From Sphaerisporangium perillae (GTDB lineage Bacteria; Actinomycetota; Actinomycetes; Streptosporangiales; Streptosporangiaceae): a DNA stretch of 64,000 nt. A model generated the notes under the pieces. That model was not told where the DNA came from and ran no database searches. It worked only from the letters and a program-made list of their open reading frames with translations. Each line of letters starts with the position of its first letter. Positions within the stretch are counted from its first letter, which is position 1. Positions 35,667 through 43,837 of this stretch are shown one piece after another. The translations under genes were made by a program, and so were the position numbers. The DNA is taken from NCBI RefSeq assembly GCF_023276435.1, contig NZ_JALLPO010000016.1:79821-143820 (forward strand), given 5' to 3'.

Positions 35667-35686
35667 CCCCTGCCTTCGGGCGGGGG
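35667..35686 (+). repeat. left-end hairpin of the IS605-type element
   Basis: CCCCTGCC (35667-35674), loop TTCG, and GGCGGGGG form an imperfect 8-bp hairpin (one T-G). It sits outside the tnpB frame, on the side of the displaced secreted-protein gene. Confidence 0.55.
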
Positions 35687-35775
35687 AGGGAACGCGGCGC
35701 GGTGTGGAACGGTGTCGGATGGTGTGGAGTCGAATCGGTGTTCGTATCCGGTTGATCGTGTCTAGGGTGCTGGCT

Positions 35776-36906
35776 GTGGCGCGCATCGTGAGGCGGGCGT
35801 TCAGGTACCGCTTTTATCCGACTCCTGAGCAGGCTGAGGAGCTTGTCCGGACGTTCGGGTGTGTCCGTTTGGTGTACAACAAGGCACTGGAGGAACGCAC
35901 CCGCGCCTACCTGCTGGAAGGCAGAGGGGTTTCCTACGACGAGTCGTCGGCGGCGCTCACCCGGTGGAAGCGCACTGAAGAGCTCGGGTTTTTGCGTCAG
36001 GTGTCGTCGGTTCCGTTGCAGCAGGCGCTGCGGCATCTGCAGGCGGGGTTTGCGAACTTCTTCGCCAAACGTGCCAGGTATCCGGTGTTCAAGTCGCGGA
36101 AGAGGTCGCGGGCGGCGGCGGAGTACACCCGTTCGGCGTTTCGTTACCGCGATGGTGAGTTGTTCCTGGCGAAGCTGGACGGTCCGCTGGACATCGTGTG
36201 GTCGCGTCCGTTGCCCGAGGGGGTGGAGCCGTCGACGGTGACGGTGTCGCGTGATGCGGCGGGACGGTGGTTTGTGGCCATCCTTTGTGAGGAGACGATC
36301 CGCCGGTTGGACCCGGTCGGGGAGTCGGTCGGTATCGACGCGGGGATCAGCGCGCTGGTCACGCTGTCGCGTCCGATCGACGGTCTGACCGACAGCGACG
36401 GGAAGGTCGCCAACCCGCGGCATGAGCGGGCCGAGCGGCGCCGGCTGGCCAAGGCGCAGCGGGCGCTGGCCCGCAAAGCCAAAGGCAGCGCCAACCGCGC
36501 GAAGGTGAGAGTGCGGGTGGCGAAGGTGTACGCGCGGGTCGCCGACCGGCGCCGCGACTTTCTGCACAAGCTCACCACACGGCTGGTTCACGATAATCAA
36601 GTGATCGCCGTGGAAGACCTCACCGTGCGGAACATGGTGAAGAACCACTCGCTGGCCCGCGCCATCTCCGACGCAGCCTGGCGGGAACTCCGCACGATGC
36701 TGGCGTACAAGGCCGCCTGGTACGGGCGGGAGCTGGTCGTGGTCGACCGGTGGTTCCCCTCCTCCAAGCTGTGTTCGGCGTGCGGGGCGATCGCCGGGTC
36801 GATGCCGCTTGATGTCCGCAGTTGGCAGTGTGGCTGTGGCGCGGTGCATGATCGGGATGTCAACGCCGCGAAGAACATTCTCGCTGCCGGGCCGGCAGAG
36901 AGGTGA
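35776..36906 (+). CDS. tnpB: TnpB, RNA-guided endonuclease of IS605 family
   Basis: A 376-residue TnpB, the ancestor type of Cas12. The RuvC triad is complete: Asp188 (VGIDAGISA), Glu280 (VIAVEDLTVRNM) and Asp361 (HDRDVNAAKNIL). A zinc finger lies between (CSACG and CGCG). N-terminal AFRYRFYPTPEQAEEL is the standard opening. The enzyme cuts DNA matched by a guide RNA made from the right end of the element and needs a short target-adjacent motif. The start codon choice is loose: GTGs at 35767, 35776 and 35788 are all possible. Codon use is somewhat less GC-biased than its neighbours. Confidence 0.93.
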   Translation: MARIVRRAFRYRFYPTPEQAEELVRTFGCVRLVYNKALEERTRAYLLEGRGVSYDESSAALTRWKRTEELGFLRQVSSVPLQQALRHLQAGFANFFAKRARYPVFKSRKRSRAAAEYTRSAFRYRDGELFLAKLDGPLDIVWSRPLPEGVEPSTVTVSRDAAGRWFVAILCEETIRRLDPVGESVGIDAGISALVTLSRPIDGLTDSDGKVANPRHERAERRRLAKAQRALARKAKGSANRAKVRVRVAKVYARVADRRRDFLHKLTTRLVHDNQVIAVEDLTVRNMVKNHSLARAISDAAWRELRTMLAYKAAWYGRELVVVDRWFPSSKLCSACGAIAGSMPLDVRSWQCGCGAVHDRDVNAAKNILAAGPAER

Positions 36907-37033
36907 AACGCCTGTGGAGCTGGTGTAAGACCTCAAAGGAGAGAGTCCTCTCTGGCGGGCGACCGGCGGCGAAGCAGGAAACCCGACCCGCGAGGGTTGG
37001 GATCCCCCTCGTTCACGAGGGGGAGGAGGTCAA
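36800..37033 (+). ncRNA. candidate reRNA/omega RNA at the tnpB right end
   Basis: TnpB guide RNAs normally overlap the 3' end of tnpB and run to the right end of the element, with the guide read from flanking DNA beyond it. The segment from the late tnpB codons to the hairpin at 37004-37023 has several stems (GGAGAGAGTCCTCTC near 36940 and the final CCCCCTCG/CGAGGGGG). Boundaries are inferred from the family. Confidence 0.4.
37004..37023 (+). repeat. right-end hairpin of the IS605-type element
   Basis: CCCCCTCG (37004-37011), loop TTCA, CGAGGGGG (37016-37023): a perfect 8-bp stem followed by AGGAGGTCAA. Such hairpins are the TnpA recognition structures. A separate GGGCCCCG/CGGGGCCC pair at 37141-37148 and 37167-37174, in the gap up to 37210, may be a terminator for the next minus-strand gene. 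Confidence 0.65.
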
Positions 37034-37210
37034 GGATTCCTCCTTGGACCCCACCGAAAGGCGTGGACGCGGGAAAGGGTGAATCCTGGTTATATCGACG
37101 CCATACGCGGGTTTCTATGCACTTTTCACAACGCGCTGCGGGGCCCCGTTATCACTTCCGCGCAATCGGGGCCCGCGATGTGCGATGGCATCGCCTGCCT
37201 GTGCCCGCGC

Positions 37211-37846
37211 CTAGAAGGGCTTGCCGATGCGGCGCCGCACGTGGCCGGGTACGGGATGGGTCACCAACGGGGCGGTCACCGGAGGCGCCCACGAGTGCGC
37301 CATCGGGAGCACGCCGGCCCAGACGTCGTGCGGATCGTCCGCGTCCCCCGGCGGGCCCTGCCGTACCTTGACCGACGCCTCCTCCAGCGGCACGGCCAGG
37401 ATCGTGGTGGCCGCCAGTTCCTTGCGGTTGGGCCGCCTGGCATGCTCCCACTGGCCCGGGGCGATGTGCTCGGTGAGGCACCGGAGCGCCTCCAGCTTCT
37501 CCGTCCCTTCCAGCGCACGGGCGACGCCGTAGATCATGGCGCTGCGGTAGTTGACTCCATGCTCGAAGACCGACCGCGCCAGTACCAGCCCGTCGACATG
37601 GGTGATCGTCACGCACGCCTCCGCCCCTTCCGCGAGGCTGCGGCTGGCGACGGACCCGTGCACGTACACGTGGTCGGCATCGAAGCCGTAGACGGTCGGC
37701 ACGACCATCGGAGCGCCGTCCACGATCACGCCCAGGTGACAGACGAACCCCTCGCGAAGCACCTCGAACAGGGCCTCCCGATCGTGGCGCCCCTGCTCGC
37801 GGAGCCGCCGATGCCGCGTTCGCGCTGTTCCCGACAGATCACTCAC
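37211..37846 (-). CDS. pyridoxamine 5'-phosphate oxidase-like flavoprotein (FMN-binding split barrel)
   Basis: A 211-residue protein with the split-barrel pattern of the NimA/PPOX-like group. It opens ALFEVLREGFVCHLGVIVDGAP, with RSAMIYGVARALEG further on and a Trp/His-containing C-terminal part. These proteins bind FMN or F420 and reduce small oxidants or nitro compounds. The GTG start has no strong ribosome-binding site. It is 29 bp downstream of the NhaA-thioredoxin gene on the same strand, so the two may share a transcript. Confidence 0.82.
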   Translation of the reverse strand: MSDLSGTARTRHRRLREQGRHDREALFEVLREGFVCHLGVIVDGAPMVVPTVYGFDADHVYVHGSVASRSLAEGAEACVTITHVDGLVLARSVFEHGVNYRSAMIYGVARALEGTEKLEALRCLTEHIAPGQWEHARRPNRKELAATTILAVPLEEASVKVRQGPPGDADDPHDVWAGVLPMAHSWAPPVTAPLVTHPVPGHVRRRIGKPF

Positions 37847-37875
37847 AAAGCCTCATTTAATCGCTTCTCCGCCCG

Positions 37876-39765
37876 CTAGGACGACAGGGCCGCCCGTGCC
37901 CGGGCCGCGCGGACGGCGGCCGAGAGTGTCGTGATGTCGTACGCGCCGTGGTGGCGCCGCCCGTTGACGAAGAACGTCGGGGTGCCGGACACGCCGCTGA
38001 CGTCGGCGGAGTCGACGTCCTCGGCGATCCGCGCCGCGCCGGCGCGCCCCTCGAGATCGCGGCGGAACCGGTGGACGTCCAGCCCGATCTGCCCGGCGTA
38101 GCGGAGCAGATCGGGGAGCAGCAGCTCGCCCTGGTGGGTGAGGAGCAGATCGTGCATCTCCCAGAACGCCTCCTGCTCGGCCGCCGCCTCGCTCGCCTCG
38201 GCGGCGAGCTGCGCGGAGGGATGGACGCCGTTCAGCGGGAGGTGCCGCCAGACGTACTGGACGTCGCCGAAGTCGGCGAGGAGCTCCCGCACGACGGGCT
38301 CGGCCAGGCCGCAGTAGGGGCATTCGAAGTCGCCGTACTCCACCACGGTGACCGGCGCGTCCTGCGGGCCGCGCAGATGGTCCCTGCCGGGATCGACGGG
38401 GAAGGCGAGGTCCACGATGCTCTCGGCGGTGCCGAGCAGCGCCCGCGTCCGCTGCCGCCAGGGAAGCCGCACGGTCACCCGGGAGATGCCCCAGGTCAGC
38501 AGCGACGCGCACAGCGCCGCGGCGAGGATCCCGAACTTCGCCTCCTCCAGTTGCGGCCCGGTGAACGCGAGCGTGGCGATCAGCAGCGACACGGTGAAGC
38601 CGATCCCGGCGATGGTGCCACCGCCCGCGACCGCGGCCCAGCCGACCGGCGGGCGCACCCGCCCGCGGCTCAGCCAGGAGACCAGCCACGTCGACCCGAT
38701 GATGCCGACCGGCTTGCCGATGACGTAGGCGAACAGGATCCCGAGCGTGATGGGGGAGGTCAGCGCCCGGACGAGGAAGTCGCCGCTGATCGCGATCCCG
38801 GCGTTCGACAGCGCGAACAGCGGCACGATCACGTAGCTGGTCCATGGGTGGTAGAGCTGCTGGAGCCGGTGGTTCGGCGACACGGCCTTGGCCACCCCCG
38901 CGCTGGCCGACCGGGCCAGCTCGGGCGTCGGCTGCTCGCGGAAGAGCCGGAACAGGTCCGTCGCCCGCTCCAGGTCATCCCGCGCGGCCGGCGAGGCGTA
39001 GGTCAGCAACCCCATGGCCAGGCCGATGACCACCGGTTCGACCCCGGACCTGAACAGCGCCACCCAGACCGCCAGCGCGAAGGCCGCGTAGACCACGCCG
39101 GACCGCAGGCCCGTGCGCTTGACCAGCAGCATCACCGCGAAGATCGCCACAGCGGACACGAGCGCGGGCGCCGTGACGTGCTCGCTGTAGAAGATCGCGA
39201 TGACGCAGAGCGCCACCAGGTCGTCCACGACGGTGACGGTCAGGATGTAGGTGCGCGCCCGGGCCGGGAAGCGGGCGGCCACCAGGGCGAGCATCCCCAT
39301 GGCGAACGCCGTGTCCGTCGACATCGCCGCGCCCCAGCCGTGCATGGAGGGATGGCCCGCGTTCACCAGCAGGTAGACCGCGATGGGCACGATCATGCCG
39401 CCTACGCCGGCCACGACCGGCAGCAGCAGCCGCCGCCGGTCGCGCAGCTCTCCCATGTCGAACTCGCGCCGTGCCTCCAGGCCGACGACCAGGAAGAACA
39501 GCGTCATCAGCCCGTTGTTGACCCAGTGCCGCAGATCCTGGGAGAGACCGAAGTCCCCGATCTGGACCGACAGCCGCGTCCCCCATAATCCCGCGTAGGA
39601 CCGCATGTCGATGTTGGCCCACGCGAGCGCGGCCACCGTGGCGGCGAGCAGGAACGCCGCGCTGCCGGTCTCGGTGCGGAGGAACTCGCGTAGCGGCGTA
39701 TCGAAACGTCGCGCCCAGGCGGTCCTCCCGAGGAACGACGGGGACGTCTGCCGGGATTCGGTCAC
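37876..39765 (-). CDS. nhaA: Na+/H+ antiporter NhaA fused to a DsbA-like thioredoxin domain
   Basis: 629 residues. The N-terminal ~430 residues form an NhaA antiporter with about 12 membrane segments, and the ion-site acids appear as [14 protein letters not shown] and [13 protein letters not shown] (Asp-Asp pair). From about residue 465 a thioredoxin-fold domain follows with the active site CPYC (482-485) in [16 protein letters not shown], and later [11 protein letters not shown], the cis-Pro motif. NhaA expels Na+ for protons; the fused domain would face one side of the membrane and exchange disulfides. This fusion is known in actinobacteria. The GTG start is at 39765. Confidence 0.92.
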   Translation of the reverse strand: MTESRQTSPSFLGRTAWARRFDTPLREFLRTETGSAAFLLAATVAALAWANIDMRSYAGLWGTRLSVQIGDFGLSQDLRHWVNNGLMTLFFLVVGLEARREFDMGELRDRRRLLLPVVAGVGGMIVPIAVYLLVNAGHPSMHGWGAAMSTDTAFAMGMLALVAARFPARARTYILTVTVVDDLVALCVIAIFYSEHVTAPALVSAVAIFAVMLLVKRTGLRSGVVYAAFALAVWVALFRSGVEPVVIGLAMGLLTYASPAARDDLERATDLFRLFREQPTPELARSASAGVAKAVSPNHRLQQLYHPWTSYVIVPLFALSNAGIAISGDFLVRALTSPITLGILFAYVIGKPVGIIGSTWLVSWLSRGRVRPPVGWAAVAGGGTIAGIGFTVSLLIATLAFTGPQLEEAKFGILAAALCASLLTWGISRVTVRLPWRQRTRALLGTAESIVDLAFPVDPGRDHLRGPQDAPVTVVEYGDFECPYCGLAEPVVRELLADFGDVQYVWRHLPLNGVHPSAQLAAEASEAAAEQEAFWEMHDLLLTHQGELLLPDLLRYAGQIGLDVHRFRRDLEGRAGAARIAEDVDSADVSGVSGTPTFFVNGRRHHGAYDITTLSAAVRAARARAALSS

Positions 39766-39824
39766 TCCTCATCCGACACCCGGCGCCCCTCAGACATTCC
39801 CGAGATCACCGGCTCGCCGGACTG

Positions 39825-40472
39825 CTAGGCGAGGACCGACGCCCTGGACCAGAGCCGGTCGATCTCCCGCTCCGCCGCCGCGAGGCTCTCGGCGGCCAGC
39901 GGGATCAACTCGGCCATCGCCGGCGTCACCTCGGCGAGAGTGAGTTCGGCCGTGATGAATCGCGGCGCGAGGCCGGTCATCGACAGGCCGTGCGGAAGCC
40001 ACGGCTGGGCGTGGTCCCATCCTTCGCGAGGCGTCCCGGCGCCGTAGCCGCCGCCACGCGAGGCGAGCACGATGAGCTCGCGGCCGCCGAGCAGGCCGGA
40101 GCCGGTCGCGGGATCGATCGACAGCCCGGGGGCGATGAGGTGGTCGACCCAGGACTTGATGCTGCTCGGCGCGCCGAAGTTGTAGAGCGGAACCCCCAGC
40201 AGGATCGTGTCGGCCTCCCTCACCTCGCCGATCAGTCGTTCGGTCAGCGCCCAGGAGGCGGCCTGGGCCGGGGTGTGCTGGTCGGGCGGCACCATCCGCG
40301 CCAGGCCGCCTGCCTCGTCGAGATGCGGCAGCGGGTCGGCTCCGAGGTTGCGGTAGGTGACGGTGCCCCCGGGATGCGCGGCCCGCCAGGCGGCGGCGGC
40401 CCGGGCGCTGAGCCTCCTGCTGGTGGAGCGGTCGCCCTGGATGCTCGAGTCGATGTGCAGCAGATGAGCCAT
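39825..40472 (-). CDS. azoR: FMN-dependent NADH azoreductase/quinone reductase
   Basis: A 215-residue flavodoxin-like protein beginning MAHLLHIDSSIQGDRSTSRRL, the FMN-phosphate loop typical of AzoR. The second half shows LLGVPLYNFGAPSSIKSWVDHLI, the quinone/azo substrate loop, and GRELIVLASRGGGYG for FMN. It reduces quinones and azo dyes by two electrons and protects against electrophiles. The ATG at 40472 is chosen over the longer frame to 40592. Divergent from a MarR repressor with an operator between them. Confidence 0.9.
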   Translation of the reverse strand: MAHLLHIDSSIQGDRSTSRRLSARAAAAWRAAHPGGTVTYRNLGADPLPHLDEAGGLARMVPPDQHTPAQAASWALTERLIGEVREADTILLGVPLYNFGAPSSIKSWVDHLIAPGLSIDPATGSGLLGGRELIVLASRGGGYGAGTPREGWDHAQPWLPHGLSMTGLAPRFITAELTLAEVTPAMAELIPLAAESLAAAEREIDRLWSRASVLA

Positions 40473-40509
40473 CTCATTAATCCTTCGCAGATAGTTGGTG
40501 TAGGACGAA

Positions 40510-40530
40510 TCATTAATGGCACATCGATGA
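40510..40530. promoter_or_regulatory. candidate MarR operator between azoR and marR
   Basis: TCATTAATG (40510-40518) and CATCGATGA (40522-40530) form an inverted repeat, 7 of 9 positions symmetric, with 3 bases between. It sits midway in the 84-bp divergent gap. A second TCATTAAT half-site occurs at 40474-40481. Confidence 0.5.
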
Positions 40531-40556
40531 GCTGTCAACTCGGTTAGACTGGGCCC

Positions 40557-41024
40557 ATGGCCTCCCAGCCCGTCATCGACGAAGCGGTGCACCGCTCAGG
40601 CGCGCTGCTCGATCACCTCGCGCGCCGCATGCGGTTGCGCGCCGAGTCGGTGCTGGCGCCGCTCGGCCTGCGGCCACGCCACCTCGTCGCCCTCACGGTG
40701 CTGCGCGCCCGCGGCGGCAGCACCCAGCAGGCGCTCTCCACCACGCTCGAGATGGACGGGACGAACATCGTCGGGCTGCTCAACGAGCTCGAGGCCGAAG
40801 ATCTGGTCGAGCGTCGGCGCGCCCCCGAGGACCGCCGCCGCCACGTCGTCGAGCTCACGGAGACGGGCGCCAGACGACTCCAGGAGGCCGAGTGCGCGCT
40901 GGCCGTGGCCGAAGACGAGGTGCTCGGCGCGCTCGACGAAGCCGAGCGCGAGACCCTCTACAACCTGCTCCAGCGCGCGGCCACCGGCACCGTCGTCAGC
41001 TGTACCGAGGCCATACCCGACTGA
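40557..41024 (+). CDS. MarR-family transcriptional regulator
   Basis: A 155-residue winged-helix dimer with dimerisation helices at both ends. The HTH is around QQALSTTLEMDGTNIVGLLNEL and the wing is AEDLVERRRAPEDRRRHVVELT, closely matching the MarR pattern. It is divergent from the azoreductase and probably represses it until a quinone-like effector binds. Its 3' end overlaps antisense remnants at 40996 and beyond. Confidence 0.92.
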   Translation: MASQPVIDEAVHRSGALLDHLARRMRLRAESVLAPLGLRPRHLVALTVLRARGGSTQQALSTTLEMDGTNIVGLLNELEAEDLVERRRAPEDRRRHVVELTETGARRLQEAECALAVAEDEVLGALDEAERETLYNLLQRAATGTVVSCTEAIPD

Positions 41025-41319
41025 GCGCTCGCCACCAGCGCCAGGTGTTGGGGCTGGTCTTCGTCCGCGAGGTGATGCCGAGGAAACGCAGCTTGAGGCG
41101 GACGACGCTCCAGGGCTCATGTGCGTCGCCGATCCAGTCGCGCAGGAATCGGTACAGATACGAGCAGGTCGTCCCACCGTGGACCAGGTCGGTGAAGACG
41201 ATCGGGCGCTTGCGCCGGGCGAGGTGGTACGGGGTGACGCCCAGCGCGCCGAGGTTGGTCCGGAGCTTCCGGATCTCGGCGGGCCGCAGCGGGTCGTCGA
41301 ACCGGTAGGAGAACGATCC
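40996..41319 (-). pseudogene. 3' remnant of a conserved protein, fused at a deletion scar
   Basis: On the minus strand, in a frame different from the SDR remnant, 107 residues are readable from GSFSYRFDDPLRPAEIRKLR through RKRPIVFTDLVHGG and RFLRDWIGDAHEPW to ITSRTKTSPNTWRWW. It looks like the C-terminal half of an actinomycete protein with a phosphoribosyltransferase-like 'VFTDLVxGG' loop; the family identity is from memory. There is no start codon, and the last codons run into the antisense of marR, so the gene is truncated at both ends. Confidence 0.5.
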
Positions 41320-41641
41320 AGCCCGTGTCGGTCGGGCCGGGGTTGATCACGTTCGCGGTGACGCCCAGGTGGGCGAGCTCCCTGGCCGCCGCGATCGTGA
41401 TCCGGTCCAGGGCCGCCTTGCTCGCGCCATAGGGCAGGTTGAAGACGGTGTGGTCGCTGGTCAGGCCCACGATCCGCCCTTCGCCGAACGGAACCCGGTG
41501 CCGGAGGCCGTATTCACGGATGAGCAGCCAGGCGACGTCCCAACCTGATTCGGCGAGCCACCCAACGACGGCCGCCGCGATACCCGCCGTACGACCGGCC
41601 CCGGTGACCAGGGCCAGCGGCCGGTCACTCGCTCTCCGCAT
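41318..41641 (-). pseudogene. remnant of a short-chain dehydrogenase
   Basis: It starts normally with PLALVTGAGRTAGIAAAVVG (the Rossmann GxxxGIG-like loop) but lacks about 50-60 residues before RVPFGEGRIVGLTSDHTVFN. It keeps the YGASKAALDR active-site helix and then ends at NPGPTDTGW, where the frame runs into the adjacent remnant. With an internal deletion and a lost C-terminus (no cofactor/substrate end), it is not a working SDR. The frame stays open to 41117 but encodes unrelated sequence. Confidence 0.75.
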
Positions 41642-41807
41642 CGGCCCCGCCGCTGTCCGCCGCCCGCGGCCGCGCCGCTGTCCGCCGACGCGCTCGTCCT
41701 TTGAGAGATCTTCGGGGGGTGTGTCGATCCGGCCGGGTCCCGTTCGTCGTCATGGTGTACGGCGACCGGTAGCGCGAGAACACAATGGAACACAAAGGAG
41801 TCCGACC

Positions 41808-42155
41808 ATGAAGTACATGTTGCTGATCTACAGCGGCGCGACGGCCGACGCGGCCGACCAGTGCGTCTTCGAGGACTGGGTGGTCTACGACAAGACGCTG
41901 AAGGAGGCGGGGATCCTGGTCGGCGGGCACTCGCTTAAGGACCTGACCACCGCCACGACGGTCCGGGTCGGCCCGGAAGGCGACCGGATCGTCACCACCG
42001 ACGGGCCGTTCGCCGAGACCCGGGAGGTCCTCGGCGGATACATCGTCATCGACGTGCCGGACCTCGACGTCGCGCTCGACTGGGCCGTCCGCTGCCCTGG
42101 CGCGCGCGACGGCGGTTCGGTGGTGGTGCGGCCCATCGCCGAGTTCGAGGACTGA
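41808..42155 (+). CDS. YciI/DGPF-domain protein paired with ECF sigma factor
   Basis: A 115-residue protein starting MKYMLLIYSGA, with the DGPF-type block TTDGPFAETREVLGGY. YciI-like proteins are dimeric and often stand next to ECF42 sigma factors. AAGGAG precedes the ATG by about 7 bases. Its stop lies 4 bases before the sigma factor start, so both are translated from one message. It may be a partner or target of the sigma factor. Confidence 0.92.
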   Translation: MKYMLLIYSGATADAADQCVFEDWVVYDKTLKEAGILVGGHSLKDLTTATTVRVGPEGDRIVTTDGPFAETREVLGGYIVIDVPDLDVALDWAVRCPGARDGGSVVVRPIAEFED

Positions 42156-42159
42156 CCCG

Positions 42160-43428
42160 GTGGACGAGCAGGCCGGTGCCACGTCGTCCGTGGAGTCGAT
42201 CTTCCGGGAGGAACACGGCCGGCTGCTCGCCTCCCTGGTCCGCCGCTTCGGCGACCTCGACCTGGCCGAGGAGGTCGCCTCCGAGGCCATCGAGGCGGCG
42301 CTGGTGCACTGGCCGGTCGACGGCGTTCCCTCCAAGCCCGGCGCCTGGCTGCTGACGACGGCGCGGCGCCGGGCCGTCGACCGGCTGCGGCGGGACCAGG
42401 CCTACGCCGCCCGGCTCGCCGTCCTGCAGGTGGAGGTGGAGCGGGCCGCCCCCGCCCCGCCTGCGGACGCGGACAGCGATCTGCCCGACGAGCGGCTGCA
42501 GCTGTTCTTCACCTGCGCGCACCCGGCTCTTCCCGCCGACGATCGCGTGGCCCTGACCCTGCGCTGCCTTGGCGGGCTGACGACGCCCGAGGTCGCTCGG
42601 GCGTTCCTGGTCCCGTCCGCGACGATGGCCCAGCGGATCGTGCGGGCGAAGAAGAAGATCCGCGAGGCGCGCATCCCGTTCCGGGTGCCCGGTGCCGACG
42701 AGCTGCCGGAGCGCCTGCCGGGCGTGCTCCAGGTCGTCTATTCGATCTTCAATGAGGGCTACGCGGCCAGCTCGGGCCCGGATCTGCAGCGGCCCGGCCT
42801 CGCCGAGGAGGCCATCCGGCTGGCGCGGATCCTGCGCAGGTTGCTGCCCGCCGAACGGGAGGTCGCCGGACTGCTCGGGCTGATGCTGCTGGTCCACGCG
42901 CGCTGCGACGCCCGGACCGGTCCGGCCGGCGAACTCGTGCTGCTCGACGACCAGGACCGCGGCCGCTGGGACCGCGCGATGATCGACGAGGGCCGCAACC
43001 TGGTGCTCGTCGCGCTGACCGGCGGACCGCCCGGCCTGTACGGAGTCCAGGCCGCGATCGCCGCTCTGCACGACGAGGCCGCGGACGTCGCGACCACCGA
43101 CTGGCCGCAGATCGTGGCGCTCTACGACGTCCTGCTCAGCCTCGCGCCGTCCCCGGTCGTCGCGCTGAACCGCGCCGCGGCGGTGGCGATGCGCGACGGC
43201 CCGGAGGCAGGCCTGGCGCTGCTCGACGAGTTGGCCGGTGAGCCTCGGCTACGCGGCCACCACCCCTACCCGGCGGCCCGGGCGGACCTGCTGCAGCGCC
43301 TCGGACGGTTCCCCGAGGCCGCGGCGGCCTACCAGGAGGCACTCGACCTCGCCGGCACCGAACCCGACCAAGCACACCTGCGCCGCAGACTGCAAGCGAC
43401 CACAACCCCCGACCCAGCCGACACGTAA
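42160..43428 (+). CDS. ECF42-type RNA polymerase sigma factor
   Basis: A 422-residue sigma factor. Region 2 is FREEHGRLLASLVRRFGDLD onward, with LLTTARRRAVDRLRRD; region 4 is LPADDRVALTLRCLGGLTTPEVARAFLV (HTH). A long C-terminal domain (from about residue 175) has TPR-like helices, as in ECF42 factors, which use no classical membrane anti-sigma and are linked to DGPF/YciI genes. The GTG start fits the 4-base spacing to the previous gene. The target promoters are unknown. Confidence 0.9.
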   Translation: MDEQAGATSSVESIFREEHGRLLASLVRRFGDLDLAEEVASEAIEAALVHWPVDGVPSKPGAWLLTTARRRAVDRLRRDQAYAARLAVLQVEVERAAPAPPADADSDLPDERLQLFFTCAHPALPADDRVALTLRCLGGLTTPEVARAFLVPSATMAQRIVRAKKKIREARIPFRVPGADELPERLPGVLQVVYSIFNEGYAASSGPDLQRPGLAEEAIRLARILRRLLPAEREVAGLLGLMLLVHARCDARTGPAGELVLLDDQDRGRWDRAMIDEGRNLVLVALTGGPPGLYGVQAAIAALHDEAADVATTDWPQIVALYDVLLSLAPSPVVALNRAAAVAMRDGPEAGLALLDELAGEPRLRGHHPYPAARADLLQRLGRFPEAAAAYQEALDLAGTEPDQAHLRRRLQATTTPDPADT

Positions 43429-43559
43429 CGGAGGAAATCCACCACCCTCGACATCACGTCCACCTCCTGCCTGAGCAGAGTTCGACATGCACCGCGACCA
43501 GGCCCTTGCCTAGGTGAAGCCGAGGAAAGCCTGACGGATGTCATGGTGGATCTCCACCG

Positions 43560-43834
43560 CATTAGCAGGGTATCTAATATATTGTAGCTACTTGAGTATT
43601 TTGGTCGATGTTGTAACGGTCCAAGCCAATTAATTAGATTTGTCGCACTGTATTGAGAGTCATTTCTGTATCGATTGAAACTTCATTCATGCGTTGATCT
43701 TCCAGAAGTGCTTAGCCTGCCTTTTCCCGGCTGAATTCAGGAGGAAGTCATGACCGAGCCGGTGCAGGCCGGCGCAGATCCCCGACAGGAGGTGCAGGTT
43801 GATTCGGTGGTCGGGTGCGGCACGGGCGGTCAGT
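43560..43834 (+). other. AT-rich patch with orphan gene start
   Basis: About 43560-43740 is unusually AT-rich for this genome (runs such as TCTAATATATTGTAG and CCAATTAATTAGATTT). It ends in a strong AGGAGG 6 bases before an ATG at 43750. The frame reads MTEPVQAGADPRQEVQVDSV for about 25 codons and then becomes unlike a normal protein as it enters the antisense of the formamidase gene. It looks like the promoter and first codons of a gene whose body is lost. The 409-bp gap after the sigma factor shows nothing else. Confidence 0.45.
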
Positions 43835-43837
43835 GGT

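Larger units (their letters stand above)
35659..37033 (+). mobile_element. IS200/IS605-type element with solo tnpB
   Basis: About 1.37 kb bounded by a left hairpin (35667-35686) and a right hairpin (37004-37023) that ends in GGAGGTCAA. The only gene is tnpB; no Y1 transposase (tnpA) is present, so it is of the IS1341-like non-autonomous type, movable only by a TnpA elsewhere. The left edge is set near 35659, after the sequence CTTAAG, and is uncertain by a few bases. The right edge is set at the TCAA of 37030-37033, the usual right cleavage context in this family. Confidence 0.75.

Noticed and set aside
35667..37023. The two hairpins as a CRISPR-like repeat pair
   Set aside because: They differ in sequence, occur once each, and flank a tnpB gene, as expected for IS605-type ends.
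36997..37879. Frames 36997-37371 and 37079-37879 on the plus strand
   Set aside because: They overlap the IS right end and lie antisense to the PPOX-like gene; no coding signal of their own.
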